Below are positions 8,207 through 17,295 of a DNA stretch of 64,000 nucleotides, in pieces. The notes beneath the pieces are model-generated. The model saw only the letters and a program-made list of their open reading frames with translations. It did not search any database and had not been told where the DNA came from. This DNA is from Tissierella simiarum (lineage in GTDB: Bacteria > Bacillota > Clostridia > Tissierellales > Tissierellaceae). Each line of letters begins with the position of its first letter. The stretch's first letter is position 1. The stretch covers positions 1-64,000 of the forward strand of contig NZ_JAHLPM010000012.1 of assembly GCF_018917865.1 (NCBI RefSeq), given 5' to 3'. Made by a program: the position numbers and the translations under genes.

Positions 8207-10915
8207 TTGGGGAAGATTGATGAAATATATGATACATTGCTTAAAATAGAAAGAGATAAAAAAGAAGGAGTATCTGCTATAGATATAGCAGAAATTATAA
8301 GATTAGATAGATCTAACGTAAGTAGGTATCTAAATAAATTATACAAACAAAAAAGATTAGAAAAAATTGATGGAAGACCAGTATTATATAGATCAATGAA
8401 TACTAAGGATAAAGAAAGAAACAATCCAAAAATAGATCTATTACAAGAAAATAGCTTAGAAAAAATAGTAGGGGCTAAGCAAAGTTTGGCTGTACCTATT
8501 GAAAAAGCAAAAGCTGCTATTATGTATCCACCTAGAGGTCTTCATACCCTACTTCTTGGAGGAACAGGTGTAGGAAAATCTATGTTTGCAGAATTGATGT
8601 ATCAATATGCTAGGGAAACGCAGGTAATAGATAAAGAAGCTCCCTTTATTAGATTTAACTGTGCTGACTATGTAGATAATCCAAATCTTTTAATAGCTCA
8701 AATATTTGGAGTTAAAAAAGGAGCATATACTGGGGCTGATAGAGATAAGGATGGATTATTGAAACAAGCGGATAGAGGAATCTTATTTTTAGATGAGATT
8801 CATAGATTATCTCCTCAGGGTCAGGAAATGTTATTTACTTATATAGATAATGGATTTTTTAGACCTTTGGGAGAAACAGAAAATTTAATTTATGTAAATG
8901 TAAGAATTATTGCTGCTACCACAGAAAATCCGAAATCTTATCTTTTACATACTTTTACTAGGAGAATACCTATGATAATAACTTTGCCAACATTACAAGA
9001 AAGGAGCTTGTCTGAAAGGTATTCTTTAATAGAAACTTTTATAAAAGAAGAATCTCATAGAGTTGGAAAGAGTATCTACATAAATAAAAATTCGATTATA
9101 TCGTATTTATTATATGATTGCCCAAATAACATAGGACAGCTAAGAAGTGATATTCAATTAGGATGTGCTAAGGCATTTTTAAATTATAAATCCAATACTA
9201 ATTCTTATTTACTCATAAATCAAGGAGATTTACCTAATCATGTAAGGAAAGGAATTTTAAAAATAAAAGAGCATAGAAATGAAATAGATGAATTATTAAG
9301 TTCAACTTATGACGTATTGAGGTTTAGTCAAAAGGAACAGCAAATTCAACTTAACTATGAAAAAGAAACTATAGGGGAAGATTTTTATAATATTATAGAG
9401 GAAAAAATTAATTCTCTTAAAAAAATAGGTATGGATGATCAGGATATAAATGAGATATTAAATATAGATATTGAATCCCATTTTGAAAAATATATTGGAG
9501 CCATAACTCAACGATTTAGAAAAGATGAGATAAATAATATAGTAGATAATGAAATACTTATAGTAGTAGAAGAAATATTACTATTGGCACAAAAAAACCT
9601 AGAGAAGGATTTTGATGAAAAAATTTATTTCGGATTATCTTTTCATCTAGAGAGAAGCATTGAAAGAATAAAAAAGAGGGAAAAAATATATAATCCAAAA
9701 TTAAATTTTATTAGAATTAACCATGAAGAAGAATTTTTATTTGCTATGAAGGCAGCTAAAATTATTGATAGTAAATTTAACATAGAAACTCCTGTTGACG
9801 AAATAGGATATTTAGCTATGTTCTTTGCAGCAGATTCTTATGGAGAGAATAAAGAAGAGGAACCTAAAGTAGGCGTGATAGTGGCTATGCATGGTAAGAG
9901 TACGGCTAGTAGTATGGTAGAGGTAGTTAATAGTCTAATAGGGACGGAACACGTTGTATCTTTAGATATGCCTTTAACTATGAAGCCTCAAATAATGTAT
10001 GAAATAACCAAGAATAAGATTCAAGAAATAGATAAAGGTAAAGGCGTAGTCATGCTAGTAGATATGGGTTCTTTAACCACTTTTGGAGATATGATCTGGG
10101 AAGAAACAGGAATCGAAGTGAGAACCATAGATATGGTAAGTACGCCAATAGTTTTAGATGTATGTAGAAAAGCAATAATGGGTTATAGTTTAGATGAAAT
10201 AGTAGATTCTTTTAATAAAGAGAACTTATACAGCAAAGGTAGTGTAAATAAAAGGGTTTATAAAAAAGATATTATAATAACTGCTTGTTTTACAGGAGAA
10301 GGATCATCTAAAAAAATTGCTAGTATAGTTAAAAGTAAATTGAACAATGAAAATATAGATATATTGCCTATGAATATATTGGATAAAAAGTCTTTTGAAG
10401 ATAGGGTAAATAATCTTAAAGAGAAATATACTATATTGGCTATAGTAGGAACTGTAGGCATACAATTGGAAGGTATTCCTTTTGTATCTGCTATAGAAAT
10501 TCTTAATAATTCAGGAATTGAAACTTTAAATAATATAATCAATGAAGAAGAAATGTATGAAAAAATAGGAAGTTCATTAAAGGAACATTTAGTGAATATA
10601 GATGGAAGTGTAATTTCAAAGGAAGCTAAAGCTCTTATAAGGGATATTGAAAAAAAATTAAAAGTAAATGTTCCTTTAGATGTAAAAATGGGAATCACTC
10701 TTCATACATGCTTTTTAATAGATAATCTTCTTAGTGGAGTTGTTCTTAGAAAGTTTGAAGAATTAGAAGCTTTTAGAAATGAATATATTGATGAAATGAA
10801 CTTAGTGAAAAAATGTTTAAGAACTATGGAAGTTAAGTATGGAATCTTAATTGGAGATAATGAAATAGCTTATATAGTTAAATTATTTATAGAAAATAAC
10901 AACAGTGTGCAGTAG
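8207..10915 (+). CDS. LevR-type sigma-54-dependent PTS-regulated activator
   Basis: The frame opens at ATG 8174, but that codon overlaps a TATAAT box. TTG at 8207 has GGAGGGG (8194-8200) at 6-base spacing, so I start there (902 residues). Order of domains: N-terminal helix-turn-helix; AAA+ sigma-54 activator domain with Walker A GGTGVGKS (near 120) and the sigma-54 contact loop GAYTGA (near 171), preceded by FNCADYVDNP; a PTS regulation domain; an EIIA-mannose-like domain (VGVIVAMHG); an EIIB-like part; and a C-terminal second PRD (GITLHTCFLIDNL). It should activate the sigma-54 promoter at 11081 for the adjoining cellobiose-type PTS operon, with activity set by PTS phosphorylation. Confidence 0.92.
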   Translation: MGKIDEIYDTLLKIERDKKEGVSAIDIAEIIRLDRSNVSRYLNKLYKQKRLEKIDGRPVLYRSMNTKDKERNNPKIDLLQENSLEKIVGAKQSLAVPIEKAKAAIMYPPRGLHTLLLGGTGVGKSMFAELMYQYARETQVIDKEAPFIRFNCADYVDNPNLLIAQIFGVKKGAYTGADRDKDGLLKQADRGILFLDEIHRLSPQGQEMLFTYIDNGFFRPLGETENLIYVNVRIIAATTENPKSYLLHTFTRRIPMIITLPTLQERSLSERYSLIETFIKEESHRVGKSIYINKNSIISYLLYDCPNNIGQLRSDIQLGCAKAFLNYKSNTNSYLLINQGDLPNHVRKGILKIKEHRNEIDELLSSTYDVLRFSQKEQQIQLNYEKETIGEDFYNIIEEKINSLKKIGMDDQDINEILNIDIESHFEKYIGAITQRFRKDEINNIVDNEILIVVEEILLLAQKNLEKDFDEKIYFGLSFHLERSIERIKKREKIYNPKLNFIRINHEEEFLFAMKAAKIIDSKFNIETPVDEIGYLAMFFAADSYGENKEEEPKVGVIVAMHGKSTASSMVEVVNSLIGTEHVVSLDMPLTMKPQIMYEITKNKIQEIDKGKGVVMLVDMGSLTTFGDMIWEETGIEVRTIDMVSTPIVLDVCRKAIMGYSLDEIVDSFNKENLYSKGSVNKRVYKKDIIITACFTGEGSSKKIASIVKSKLNNENIDILPMNILDKKSFEDRVNNLKEKYTILAIVGTVGIQLEGIPFVSAIEILNNSGIETLNNIINEEEMYEKIGSSLKEHLVNIDGSVISKEAKALIRDIEKKLKVNVPLDVKMGITLHTCFLIDNLLSGVVLRKFEELEAFRNEYIDEMNLVKKCLRTMEVKYGILIGDNEIAYIVKLFIENNNSVQ

Positions 10916-10943
10916 TGTGTAGTAATTTGCACACTGTTTTTTA
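10901..10943 (+). terminator. Terminator overlapping the levR-like stop codon
   Basis: AACAGTGTGCA (10901-10911) pairs with TGCACACTGTT (10928-10938), followed by T6. The left arm lies in the last codons of the activator gene. The 16-base spacing would also allow it to act as a dyad binding site, but the T run favours a terminator. Confidence 0.75.
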
Positions 10944-11080
10944 TCTTACTATATAAAATTGCACTGTTAGTTTGGAAAATTGAGTTAAATAAAGATGTAA
11001 AAGTTCGATTTTTACTAAGAAAAATATACTTTATAGTGAAAATACATAAATTTTTAACCAATTTTGACGAAAATATAAAA

Positions 11081-11098
11081 TTGGCAAGGTATTTGCTA
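11081..11098 (+). promoter_or_regulatory. Sigma-54 (-24/-12) promoter of the cellobiose-type PTS operon
   Basis: TTGGCAAGGTATTTGCTA matches TGGCAC-N5-TTGCT. GG at 11083-11084 and GC at 11095-11096 are separated by 10 bases, as required. It is 57 bases before the EIIB start and downstream of the LevR-type activator gene. Confidence 0.88.
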
Positions 11099-11154
11099 TA
11101 TATAATAGTACACTGATAGATTACACATAAAGGATAATAGAGAGGAGGATTTAT

Positions 11155-11466
11155 ATGTATAATATTTTATTAGTTTGTTCAGGGGGGATGTCAACTAGTC
11201 TTTTAGTAACTAAGATGGAAAAGTCTGCTAAGGATCAGGGAATAGAAGTATCTATTAAAGCTATAGGTGAGGCAGATTTAAAAAACAACTCAGAAAATAT
11301 TGATATATTGCTTTTAGGACCACAAGTTAAATATATCTTACCAAGGATAAAAGAAAAGATGGAATCAAAAGGAACTATAGTAGATGTAATAAATACTGTT
11401 GATTATGGAACTATGAACGGGGAAAAGGTTTTAAATCATGCTATCAGCATGATTCAAAATAAATAA
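11155..11466 (+). CDS. celA: PTS cellobiose/lactose-family EIIB
   Basis: A 103-residue cytosolic EIIB of the lactose/cellobiose family. The phosphocysteine is C8 in LLVCSGGMSTSLL, which receives phosphate from EIIA and passes it to sugar entering through EIIC. It is the first gene after the sigma-54 promoter, with RBS GAGAGGAGG. EIIC follows after 38 bases, and EIIA comes later in the same operon after the glycosidase. Family is clear; the sugar could be cellobiose, another beta-glucoside or a chitobiose-like disaccharide. Confidence 0.92.
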   Translation: MYNILLVCSGGMSTSLLVTKMEKSAKDQGIEVSIKAIGEADLKNNSENIDILLLGPQVKYILPRIKEKMESKGTIVDVINTVDYGTMNGEKVLNHAISMIQNK

Positions 11467-11504
11467 GTTATCATCTATTATTTAATGAGAAAAGGGGGAT
11501 TAGC

Positions 11505-12785
11505 ATGAATAGGTTTATAAGTTTTATGGAAAGAAAATTTGTTCCAGTAGCAGCTAAAATAGGGGGACAAAGACATTTAGTTGCAATCCGTGATGGGTTT
11601 GTTGCTATTATGGCGCTGATATTGGCAGGTTCTACAGGACTAGTATTAAAAAATACTTTGTTTAAATGGATACCTGCACTAGGGGGACTAATTCCTATCT
11701 GTGATCAAGTATGGTGGGGTTCTTTAGCTATTATGACTTTATTAGTTGTTTTTACGGTATCATATAGTTTAGCAAAGAGCTATGAAGTTGATGCTCTTGC
11801 AGCTGGAATAGTTGCAGTAGGCTCTTATTTTGCTACCTTACCTCAATCTTATGGAGATGCTGGATGGGGTTTTGTTCATTGGCAATATTTAAACGCAACT
11901 GGACTATTTACAGGACTTTTAGTTGCATTAATTGCTACTGAAATATTTGTAAAGTTAGTAAAGAAAGATGTAACTATTAAAATGCCAGAAGGTGTACCAC
12001 CAGCAGTAGGTAGAGCTTTTGCAGCAGTTATTCCGGGAATGACAGCTATATTTACTTTTGGAATACTATTTTTAATAATCAATAAACTAGGGGGTAATAG
12101 TTTATATGATGTAATATATCAGACAGTTCAGAAACCATTACAAGGACTAAGTCAAGGTGTAGGTTCTGCTATGTTAGCAGCTATGTTAATTAACCTATTT
12201 TGGTCATTTGGTCTTCATGGAGCAAATATATTGGATCCTATAATGAATGCTTTATATTTACCAGCTCTTGAAGCAAATGCTGCCGCTATACAACAGGGAC
12301 TAGCAGCTCCTAATGTTATCACTAGAGTTTTCTTTGATTCTTATATACATTTAGGAGGTTCAGGGGCTACATTGGCTCTTATAATTGCTATATTTATTGG
12401 TGCAAAAAAGAGAAAAGAATACAGGGAAGTAGCAAAGCTTTCAGCTCCATTAGGTTTATTCCAAATAAATGAATCAGTAATGTTTGGGCTCCCAGTAGTA
12501 CTAAACCCAATGCTTTTCATACCATTTATAATAACACCAGGTGTGTTGACTCTAATAGCATATCTTGCTACAGCATCTGGATTAGTTCCACCAACATACG
12601 TTGCGATTCCTTGGATATCACCAGTAGGTATAGGAGCATTTTTAGCTACAGGTGCTGGAAGTGGTAGTTGGAGAGCTGCATTGTTAGCTATTGTAAACCT
12701 TGTAGTTGCAATATTTATCTATTTACCATTTATAAAGTTAGCTGATAGGCAGGTAAGTAAAAAGACAGAAACAAGCAGCAAATAA
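11505..12785 (+). CDS. celB: PTS cellobiose/lactose-family EIIC
   Basis: A 426-residue membrane permease of the lactose/cellobiose EIIC family with about ten hydrophobic segments. Recognisable stretches are the N-terminal FMERKFVPVAAKIGGQRHL, the substrate-side LFWSFGLHGANILDPIMNALYLPAL region near residue 240, and SAPLGLFQINESVMFGLPVVLNP near 313. It imports a beta-linked disaccharide and hands it to EIIB for phosphorylation. RBS AAAAGGGGG precedes the ATG. A 207-base gap with hairpins separates it from the glycosidase gene, which may lower expression downstream. Confidence 0.92.
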   Translation: MNRFISFMERKFVPVAAKIGGQRHLVAIRDGFVAIMALILAGSTGLVLKNTLFKWIPALGGLIPICDQVWWGSLAIMTLLVVFTVSYSLAKSYEVDALAAGIVAVGSYFATLPQSYGDAGWGFVHWQYLNATGLFTGLLVALIATEIFVKLVKKDVTIKMPEGVPPAVGRAFAAVIPGMTAIFTFGILFLIINKLGGNSLYDVIYQTVQKPLQGLSQGVGSAMLAAMLINLFWSFGLHGANILDPIMNALYLPALEANAAAIQQGLAAPNVITRVFFDSYIHLGGSGATLALIIAIFIGAKKRKEYREVAKLSAPLGLFQINESVMFGLPVVLNPMLFIPFIITPGVLTLIAYLATASGLVPPTYVAIPWISPVGIGAFLATGAGSGSWRAALLAIVNLVVAIFIYLPFIKLADRQVSKKTETSSK

Positions 12786-12793
12786 TATATAGG

Positions 12794-12868
12794 AAGGGGC
12801 TCCTGCCCTTTCTTATAACCCATAGAAAAGTCTTACTTTTCCTTAATTTAGACTTACCGTAATGGGTT
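12794..12868 (+). promoter_or_regulatory. Intercistronic hairpins between celB and the GH4 gene
   Basis: Two structures follow celB. The first is AAGGGGC (12794-12800) with GCCCTTT (12805-12811), a short terminator-like stem. The second is nested: AACCCAT (12817-12823) with ATGGGTT (12862-12868), enclosing AAGTCT (12828-12833) with AGACTT (12850-12855). They could stabilise or partly terminate the transcript. The rest of the 207-base gap to 12992 shows no gene. Confidence 0.45.
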
Positions 12869-12992
12869 TCAAAAAAGGTTCTATTAATATATTGATGCCT
12901 CATATAGAAGCATTTTTATATAAATAGTCATTTAATAATATAAGTGTTTCTCTTATTTAATAAATTAAATATAGCAGAAAAGGGGAATATCT

Positions 12993-14327
12993 GTGAATAA
13001 ATTTAATAAAAAATTTAAAATAGCAACAATAGGAGGAGGATCTTCATATACTCCAGAGTTTTTAGAAGGTCTTATTAAAAGATATGAAGAAATGCCTGTG
13101 AATGAGCTTTGGCTTGTAGATATAGAAGAAGGGAAAGAAAAACTGGAGATAATAGGTAACCTTGCAAAGAGGATGGTGGAGAAGGCAGGGGTACCTATGG
13201 AGATATATACAACTTTGAATAGAGAAGAAGCTTTAAGGGATGCAGATTTTGTAACAACACAATTAAGAGTAGGACTTCTTAAAGCTAGGGCAATGGATGA
13301 AAAGATACCACTGTCTCACGGGATGATAGGGCAAGAAACTAATGGTGCGGGAGGACTGTTTAAAGGTCTTAGGACAATACCTATAATTTTAGAAATAGCA
13401 GAAGAAATGACGAGATTATGTCCAGAGGCGTGGCTGATTAATTTTACTAATCCGGTAGGAATGGTAACACAGGCTTTATCTAAGTATTCCAAGCATAGAA
13501 AGTTTATAGGACTTTGTAATGTTCCTATTGGAATGGAACGTGGGATAGCTGAGATTATGAATATAAGTCCAGAAAGAGTAAGAATGGACTTTGCAGGATT
13601 AAACCATTTAGTATATGGATTTAATATATTTATTGATGAAGAAAATAAAACTGAAGAAGTTTTTAAAAAATATATGGAAAATTCTACTTCTATAAATATG
13701 AAAAATATTGATTCTGCTCAATGGGATATGGAATTTTTAAAGGCTTTAAAACTAGTGCCTTGTCCTTATCATAAGTATTATTATAAGACAAAAGATATGC
13801 TTCAGCTTCAATTAAATCAATTTAAGGAAGGTAAAACAAGGGCAGAAGAAGTTATTGAAACAGAAAAAGAATTATTTCATCTTTATAAAGATCCTGAATT
13901 AAAGGAAAAGCCTATTCAGCTAGAGAAAAGGGGAGGAGCTTATTATTCTGATGCGGCATGTAATCTTATAAGCTCTATATACAATGATAAAGGAGATTTT
14001 CAAGTCGTTAATACCTTAAATGGAAACACTTTAAAAGATTTTCCAGCAGACTATGCTATAGAGATAACTTGTAAAATTACAAAAGAAGGGCCTATACCTC
14101 ATAAATTCATTGACGAATTTCCTATTTCCATAAAAGGACTTATACATCAAATTAAATCCTTTGAAATACTTGGAGGAGAGGCGGCAGTAGAAGGAAGTTA
14201 TGAAAAAGCCCTTCTTGCTATGGTTATAAATCCTCTTATTTCTAATGATGTAGATGGTCATAAAATATTGGATGAAATGCTAGAGAAAAATAAACAATAC
14301 CTTCCAAAATTTTTCGGCAAATATTAG
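12993..14327 (+). CDS. 6-phospho-beta-glucosidase (GH4)
   Basis: A 444-residue family 4 glycosidase that cleaves the phosphorylated disaccharide by an NAD- and metal-dependent redox mechanism. The Rossmann start is IATIGGGSSYTPEF near residue 10, followed by QETNGAGG near 114 and NFTNPVGM near 150. The selectivity motif CNVP (near 172) is the beta-glucoside version; alpha-glucosidases of this family have CDxP. Starts with GTG behind AAAAGGGGAA. Placement between EIIC and EIIA of a cellobiose-type PTS supports cytosolic hydrolysis of 6'-phospho-beta-disaccharides. Confidence 0.92.
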   Translation: MNKFNKKFKIATIGGGSSYTPEFLEGLIKRYEEMPVNELWLVDIEEGKEKLEIIGNLAKRMVEKAGVPMEIYTTLNREEALRDADFVTTQLRVGLLKARAMDEKIPLSHGMIGQETNGAGGLFKGLRTIPIILEIAEEMTRLCPEAWLINFTNPVGMVTQALSKYSKHRKFIGLCNVPIGMERGIAEIMNISPERVRMDFAGLNHLVYGFNIFIDEENKTEEVFKKYMENSTSINMKNIDSAQWDMEFLKALKLVPCPYHKYYYKTKDMLQLQLNQFKEGKTRAEEVIETEKELFHLYKDPELKEKPIQLEKRGGAYYSDAACNLISSIYNDKGDFQVVNTLNGNTLKDFPADYAIEITCKITKEGPIPHKFIDEFPISIKGLIHQIKSFEILGGEAAVEGSYEKALLAMVINPLISNDVDGHKILDEMLEKNKQYLPKFFGKY

Positions 14328-14437
14328 TAATTAAACATAAAATTTGTTAAAATAGCTTTAGGATTTTAAAATTTTAAATAATTATAACTATTTATGGGAA
14401 ATAGACAGCTATGTGAGAATAAAGGAGAGATATATAG

Positions 14438-14770
14438 ATGGATTTAGAACTAATTATAATGAACATAATTAATTATAGCGGAGAAGCCAGAAGTCTTTCT
14501 ATAGAAGGAATTAGTTATGCAAAGAATGGGAAGATAAAAAAGGCAAGAAACAATATAGAAGAAGCTAATGATAGACTTGCTGAGGCACATAAGAGTCAGA
14601 CTCAGTTAATACAAGGGGAAGCTAGGGGAGAACAACAAGAGTTGTCTTTACTATTAGTTCATGCCCAGGATCATTTAATGAATGCCTTAACTATAAGAGA
14701 TATGGCCAATGAATTTATAGACTTATATGAAAAAGTTAATATTGTTGAAGGGAGTATTGGAGATGAATAG
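14438..14770 (+). CDS. celC: PTS cellobiose/lactose-family EIIA
   Basis: A 110-residue, all-helical EIIA of the lactose/cellobiose family. The phosphohistidine is H78 in HAQDHLMNA, with D77 for the trimer metal site. AGEARSLSIEGISYAKNGK near residues 9-27 is also typical. It takes phosphate from HPr and passes it to the EIIB upstream. RBS AAAGGAGAG precedes the ATG. Its last 8 bases overlap the start of the next gene, indicating translational coupling. Confidence 0.93.
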   Translation: MDLELIIMNIINYSGEARSLSIEGISYAKNGKIKKARNNIEEANDRLAEAHKSQTQLIQGEARGEQQELSLLLVHAQDHLMNALTIRDMANEFIDLYEKVNIVEGSIGDE

Positions 14771-15842
14771 ATTAGGTGTTTCAATATATCCAGATAAATC
14801 AACGATAGAAGATAATAAGGAATATTTAAGTCTAGCTGCAAAGTATGGGTTTAGCAGAGTGTTTTTAAATCTATTATCTGTAAAGGATAAGGAAATCTTA
14901 GAAGAGTTTAAAGAAATAGTATGCTATGCTAGAAAATTAAATATGGAAGTAGTAGCTGATGTAGCACCTTTTGTTTTTAAAGATTTGGGAATAGATTATA
15001 AAGATCTAAAGATTTTCAAAGATATGGGTCTAACAGGAATAAGGTTAGATACGGGGTTTGGAGGTAATGAGGAAAGTATTATGTCTTTTAATCCTCATGG
15101 ATTGAAGATTGAGTTAAATATTAGCAGTGGCACTAAATATCTAGATAATATAATGAGTTATATACCAAATAAAGACAGCATTATAGGATGTCATAATTTC
15201 TATCCTCATAGATATACTGGATTATCTAGAGAACATTTCATGGAGACTACTAAAACTTTTAAAAATTATGGGCTAAGAACGGCAGCTTTCGTATCTTCAG
15301 CTAATGCAACTTTTGGTCCTTGGGCCCTTAATGAAGGATTACCTACTTTAGAGGAACATAGAGATTTACCAATAGAGGTTCAAGCAAAGGATCTATTTAA
15401 TACAGGTTTAATAGACGATGTGATTATTTCTAATTGTTATGCAACGGAAGAAGAGTTAAAGGTATTAGGGGATTTGAATAAAGATATATTAATTTTAAAT
15501 GTAGAACTTTTAGAAGGGTTACCAGAGGTAGAACGGAATATAATTTTAAATGAGCTTCATTTTAATCGGGGAGATGTGTCGGAATATATGATTAGGTCTA
15601 CTCAAAGTAGAGTAAAATATAAAGACCATGAGTTCAAAGTAATAAATCCTAAAGATATGGAAAAAGGAAACATAGTTATAGAAAGTAGTCTTTATGCTCA
15701 CTACGCTGGAGAAATGCATTTAGTTTTAAAACCTATGAATAATAGTGGAAGAAGCAGTGTGGTGGGAAAAATTGTTGATGAAGAAGTTTACTTATTAGAT
15801 TATATAAGACCATGGCAGAAGTTTATGTTAAGAGAAAAATAG
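14763..15842 (+). CDS. MupG-like (DUF871) TIM-barrel protein, probable phospho-glycosidase
   Basis: The frame is open from 14727, but the ATG at 14763 overlaps the EIIA stop and gives the usual N-terminus MNRLGVSIYPDK (360 residues). The protein is DUF871 throughout: a barrel with the IGCHNFYPHRYTGLS motif near residue 142 and a C-terminal beta domain (VVGKIVDEEVYLLDY). Known relatives include MupG of Staphylococcus aureus, a 6-phospho-N-acetylmuramidase; many others lie in beta-glucoside PTS operons without tested function. Here it is the last gene of the cellobiose-type operon, so it may act on a phosphorylated disaccharide such as MurNAc-6P-GlcNAc. The substrate is inference. Confidence 0.85.
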   Translation: MNRLGVSIYPDKSTIEDNKEYLSLAAKYGFSRVFLNLLSVKDKEILEEFKEIVCYARKLNMEVVADVAPFVFKDLGIDYKDLKIFKDMGLTGIRLDTGFGGNEESIMSFNPHGLKIELNISSGTKYLDNIMSYIPNKDSIIGCHNFYPHRYTGLSREHFMETTKTFKNYGLRTAAFVSSANATFGPWALNEGLPTLEEHRDLPIEVQAKDLFNTGLIDDVIISNCYATEEELKVLGDLNKDILILNVELLEGLPEVERNIILNELHFNRGDVSEYMIRSTQSRVKYKDHEFKVINPKDMEKGNIVIESSLYAHYAGEMHLVLKPMNNSGRSSVVGKIVDEEVYLLDYIRPWQKFMLREK

Positions 15843-15845
15843 GGA

Positions 15846-15926
15846 AATAACGGAGGAAAAGCTATTACTGTGTATAATTCAAATGCTTGGATTATACACA
15901 GCTAAAAGCAATCTTTCCTTTTATGT
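15846..15926 (+). repeat. Repeated stem-loop element, copy 1 (probable terminator)
   Basis: The core TGTGTATAAT (15870-15879) pairs with ATTATACACA (15892-15901) around a 12-base loop. An outer GGAAA/TTTCC pairing and TTTCCTTTT on the right make it terminator-like for the upstream PTS operon. A second copy of about 60 bp, with the same core and flanks, is at about 22390-22462. Confidence 0.6.
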
Positions 15927-15944
15927 TAATGTTATATTCATATA

Positions 15945-15985
15945 AAACACCTCCTACTAAGTGGTTTTGCTAATAGGAGGTGTCT
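15945..15985 (-). terminator. Terminator of the malic enzyme gene
   Basis: ACACCTCCTA (15947-15956) pairs perfectly with TAGGAGGTGT (15974-15983). Read on the minus strand the stem is followed by TTTTATA. It lies 40 bases after the malic enzyme stop. Confidence 0.6.
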
Positions 15986-16025
15986 AATTCAATAATTTTT
16001 TTACTAAAAATAGTTATATAAATAT

Positions 16026-17195
16026 CTAGATCCTAGCTACGCCAGTTTTTCTAGCTGTTTCTTCTACTGCTTTTGCGACTCTTTCTGTTACTCTTTTATC
16101 AAATGGATTTGGTATGATATATTCTGGGGTCAATTCATCATCACTGACAAGATTTCCTATTGCATAAGCTGCTGCTATTTTCATTTCTTCGTTAATTTCC
16201 TTAGCCTTTGCGTCTAATGCTCCTCTAAAAATACCTGGGAATGCCAAAACATTGTTTATTTGGTTATGAAAATCAGACCTACCAGTAGCTATTACTTTAG
16301 CCCCTGCTTCCTTTGCAACATTAGGCATAATTTCAGGGGTAGGATTTGCTAAAGCAAATATAATAGGATCTACATTCATGGATTCTACCATTTCTTTTGT
16401 TACTATATCTGGTGCTGATACTCCAATAAATACATCAGCACCTACCAAAGCATCTTTTAAGCTTCCTTGTCTTTTATATTTATTCGTTATATTAGCCATA
16501 GCTTCCTTATATTCATTATTATGAGAACCCGAATAAATAATTCCCTGTCTATCACATAATAATATATCCTTAATGCCCATAGTATTAAGCATTTTTGTAA
16601 TAGCAATACCTGCTGCTCCAGCTCCATTAATTACAACAATTATATCATCAAATTTTTTATTTACTATCCTTAGTGCATTAATAAGACCAGCAATAGTAAC
16701 TACAGCAGTTCCATGTTGGTCATCATGGAATACAGGTATATCTAGCTCTTTTTTTAACTTTTCTTCAATTTCAAAACATCTTGGTGCTCCAATATCTTCT
16801 AAATTAATTCCTCCAAAGGTTGGTGATATTGCTTTTACTATATTAACAATTTCATCTACATTCTTCGTATCGAGGCAAATCGGAAATGCATCTACATTAG
16901 CAAATTCTTTAAATAATATAGCCTTGCCTTCCATAACAGGCATAGCGGCCTCTGGTCCAATATCTCCTAAACCTAATACGGCACTACCATCTGTAACTAC
17001 TGCTACCAAATTACTCTTTGCAGTATACTTATATACATCTTCCTTGTTTTTATGTATTTTTTTGCATGGTTCTGCTACCCCAGGAGTGTAGGCTAAACTT
17101 AGGTCTTCTTTGTTTTCTATCTTCAGCTTAGAAATCACTTCTATTTTTCCTACTCTGTCCTCATGTAATTTCAAGCTCGTTTCTTTTATATCCAT
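16026..17195 (-). CDS. NAD(P)-dependent malic enzyme
   Basis: Oxidative decarboxylation of malate to pyruvate. The 389-residue length is the short bacterial form without the phosphotransacetylase-like tail. Motifs: SLAYTPGVAEPC near residue 33, VVTDGSAVLGLGDIGPEA near 67 (malic enzyme signature), the metal-binding INLEDIGAP near 131, VFHDDQHGTA near 154, and the NAD-site GAGAAGIAI near 191. It stands alone between two terminators, transcribed opposite to the PTS operon on its left. Cofactor preference cannot be read with confidence. Confidence 0.94.
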   Translation of the reverse strand: MDIKETSLKLHEDRVGKIEVISKLKIENKEDLSLAYTPGVAEPCKKIHKNKEDVYKYTAKSNLVAVVTDGSAVLGLGDIGPEAAMPVMEGKAILFKEFANVDAFPICLDTKNVDEIVNIVKAISPTFGGINLEDIGAPRCFEIEEKLKKELDIPVFHDDQHGTAVVTIAGLINALRIVNKKFDDIIVVINGAGAAGIAITKMLNTMGIKDILLCDRQGIIYSGSHNNEYKEAMANITNKYKRQGSLKDALVGADVFIGVSAPDIVTKEMVESMNVDPIIFALANPTPEIMPNVAKEAGAKVIATGRSDFHNQINNVLAFPGIFRGALDAKAKEINEEMKIAAAYAIGNLVSDDELTPEYIIPNPFDKRVTERVAKAVEETARKTGVARI

Positions 17196-17249
17196 GTTTC
17201 TAACCTCATTTCTATAGTTATATAAATAAAAGTTTATTTATTAAATTGT

Positions 17250-17287
17250 TAAAGGGGCTGTATTTAAAACTTTAAATACAGCCCTAA
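17250..17287 (-). terminator. Terminator of the nagA-containing operon
   Basis: On the minus strand AGGGCTGTATTTAAAG pairs with TTTAAATACAGCCCCT around a very short loop, followed by TTTAACAATTT. Confidence 0.7.
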
Positions 17288-17295
17288 TAATTATA

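Noticed and set aside
10901-10938. The GTGTGCA/TGCACAC dyad as the upstream activating site of the first sigma-54 promoter
   Set aside because: It is about 150 bases upstream, which is possible, but the immediate T6 run and overlap with the stop codon fit a terminator better. Not fully excluded.
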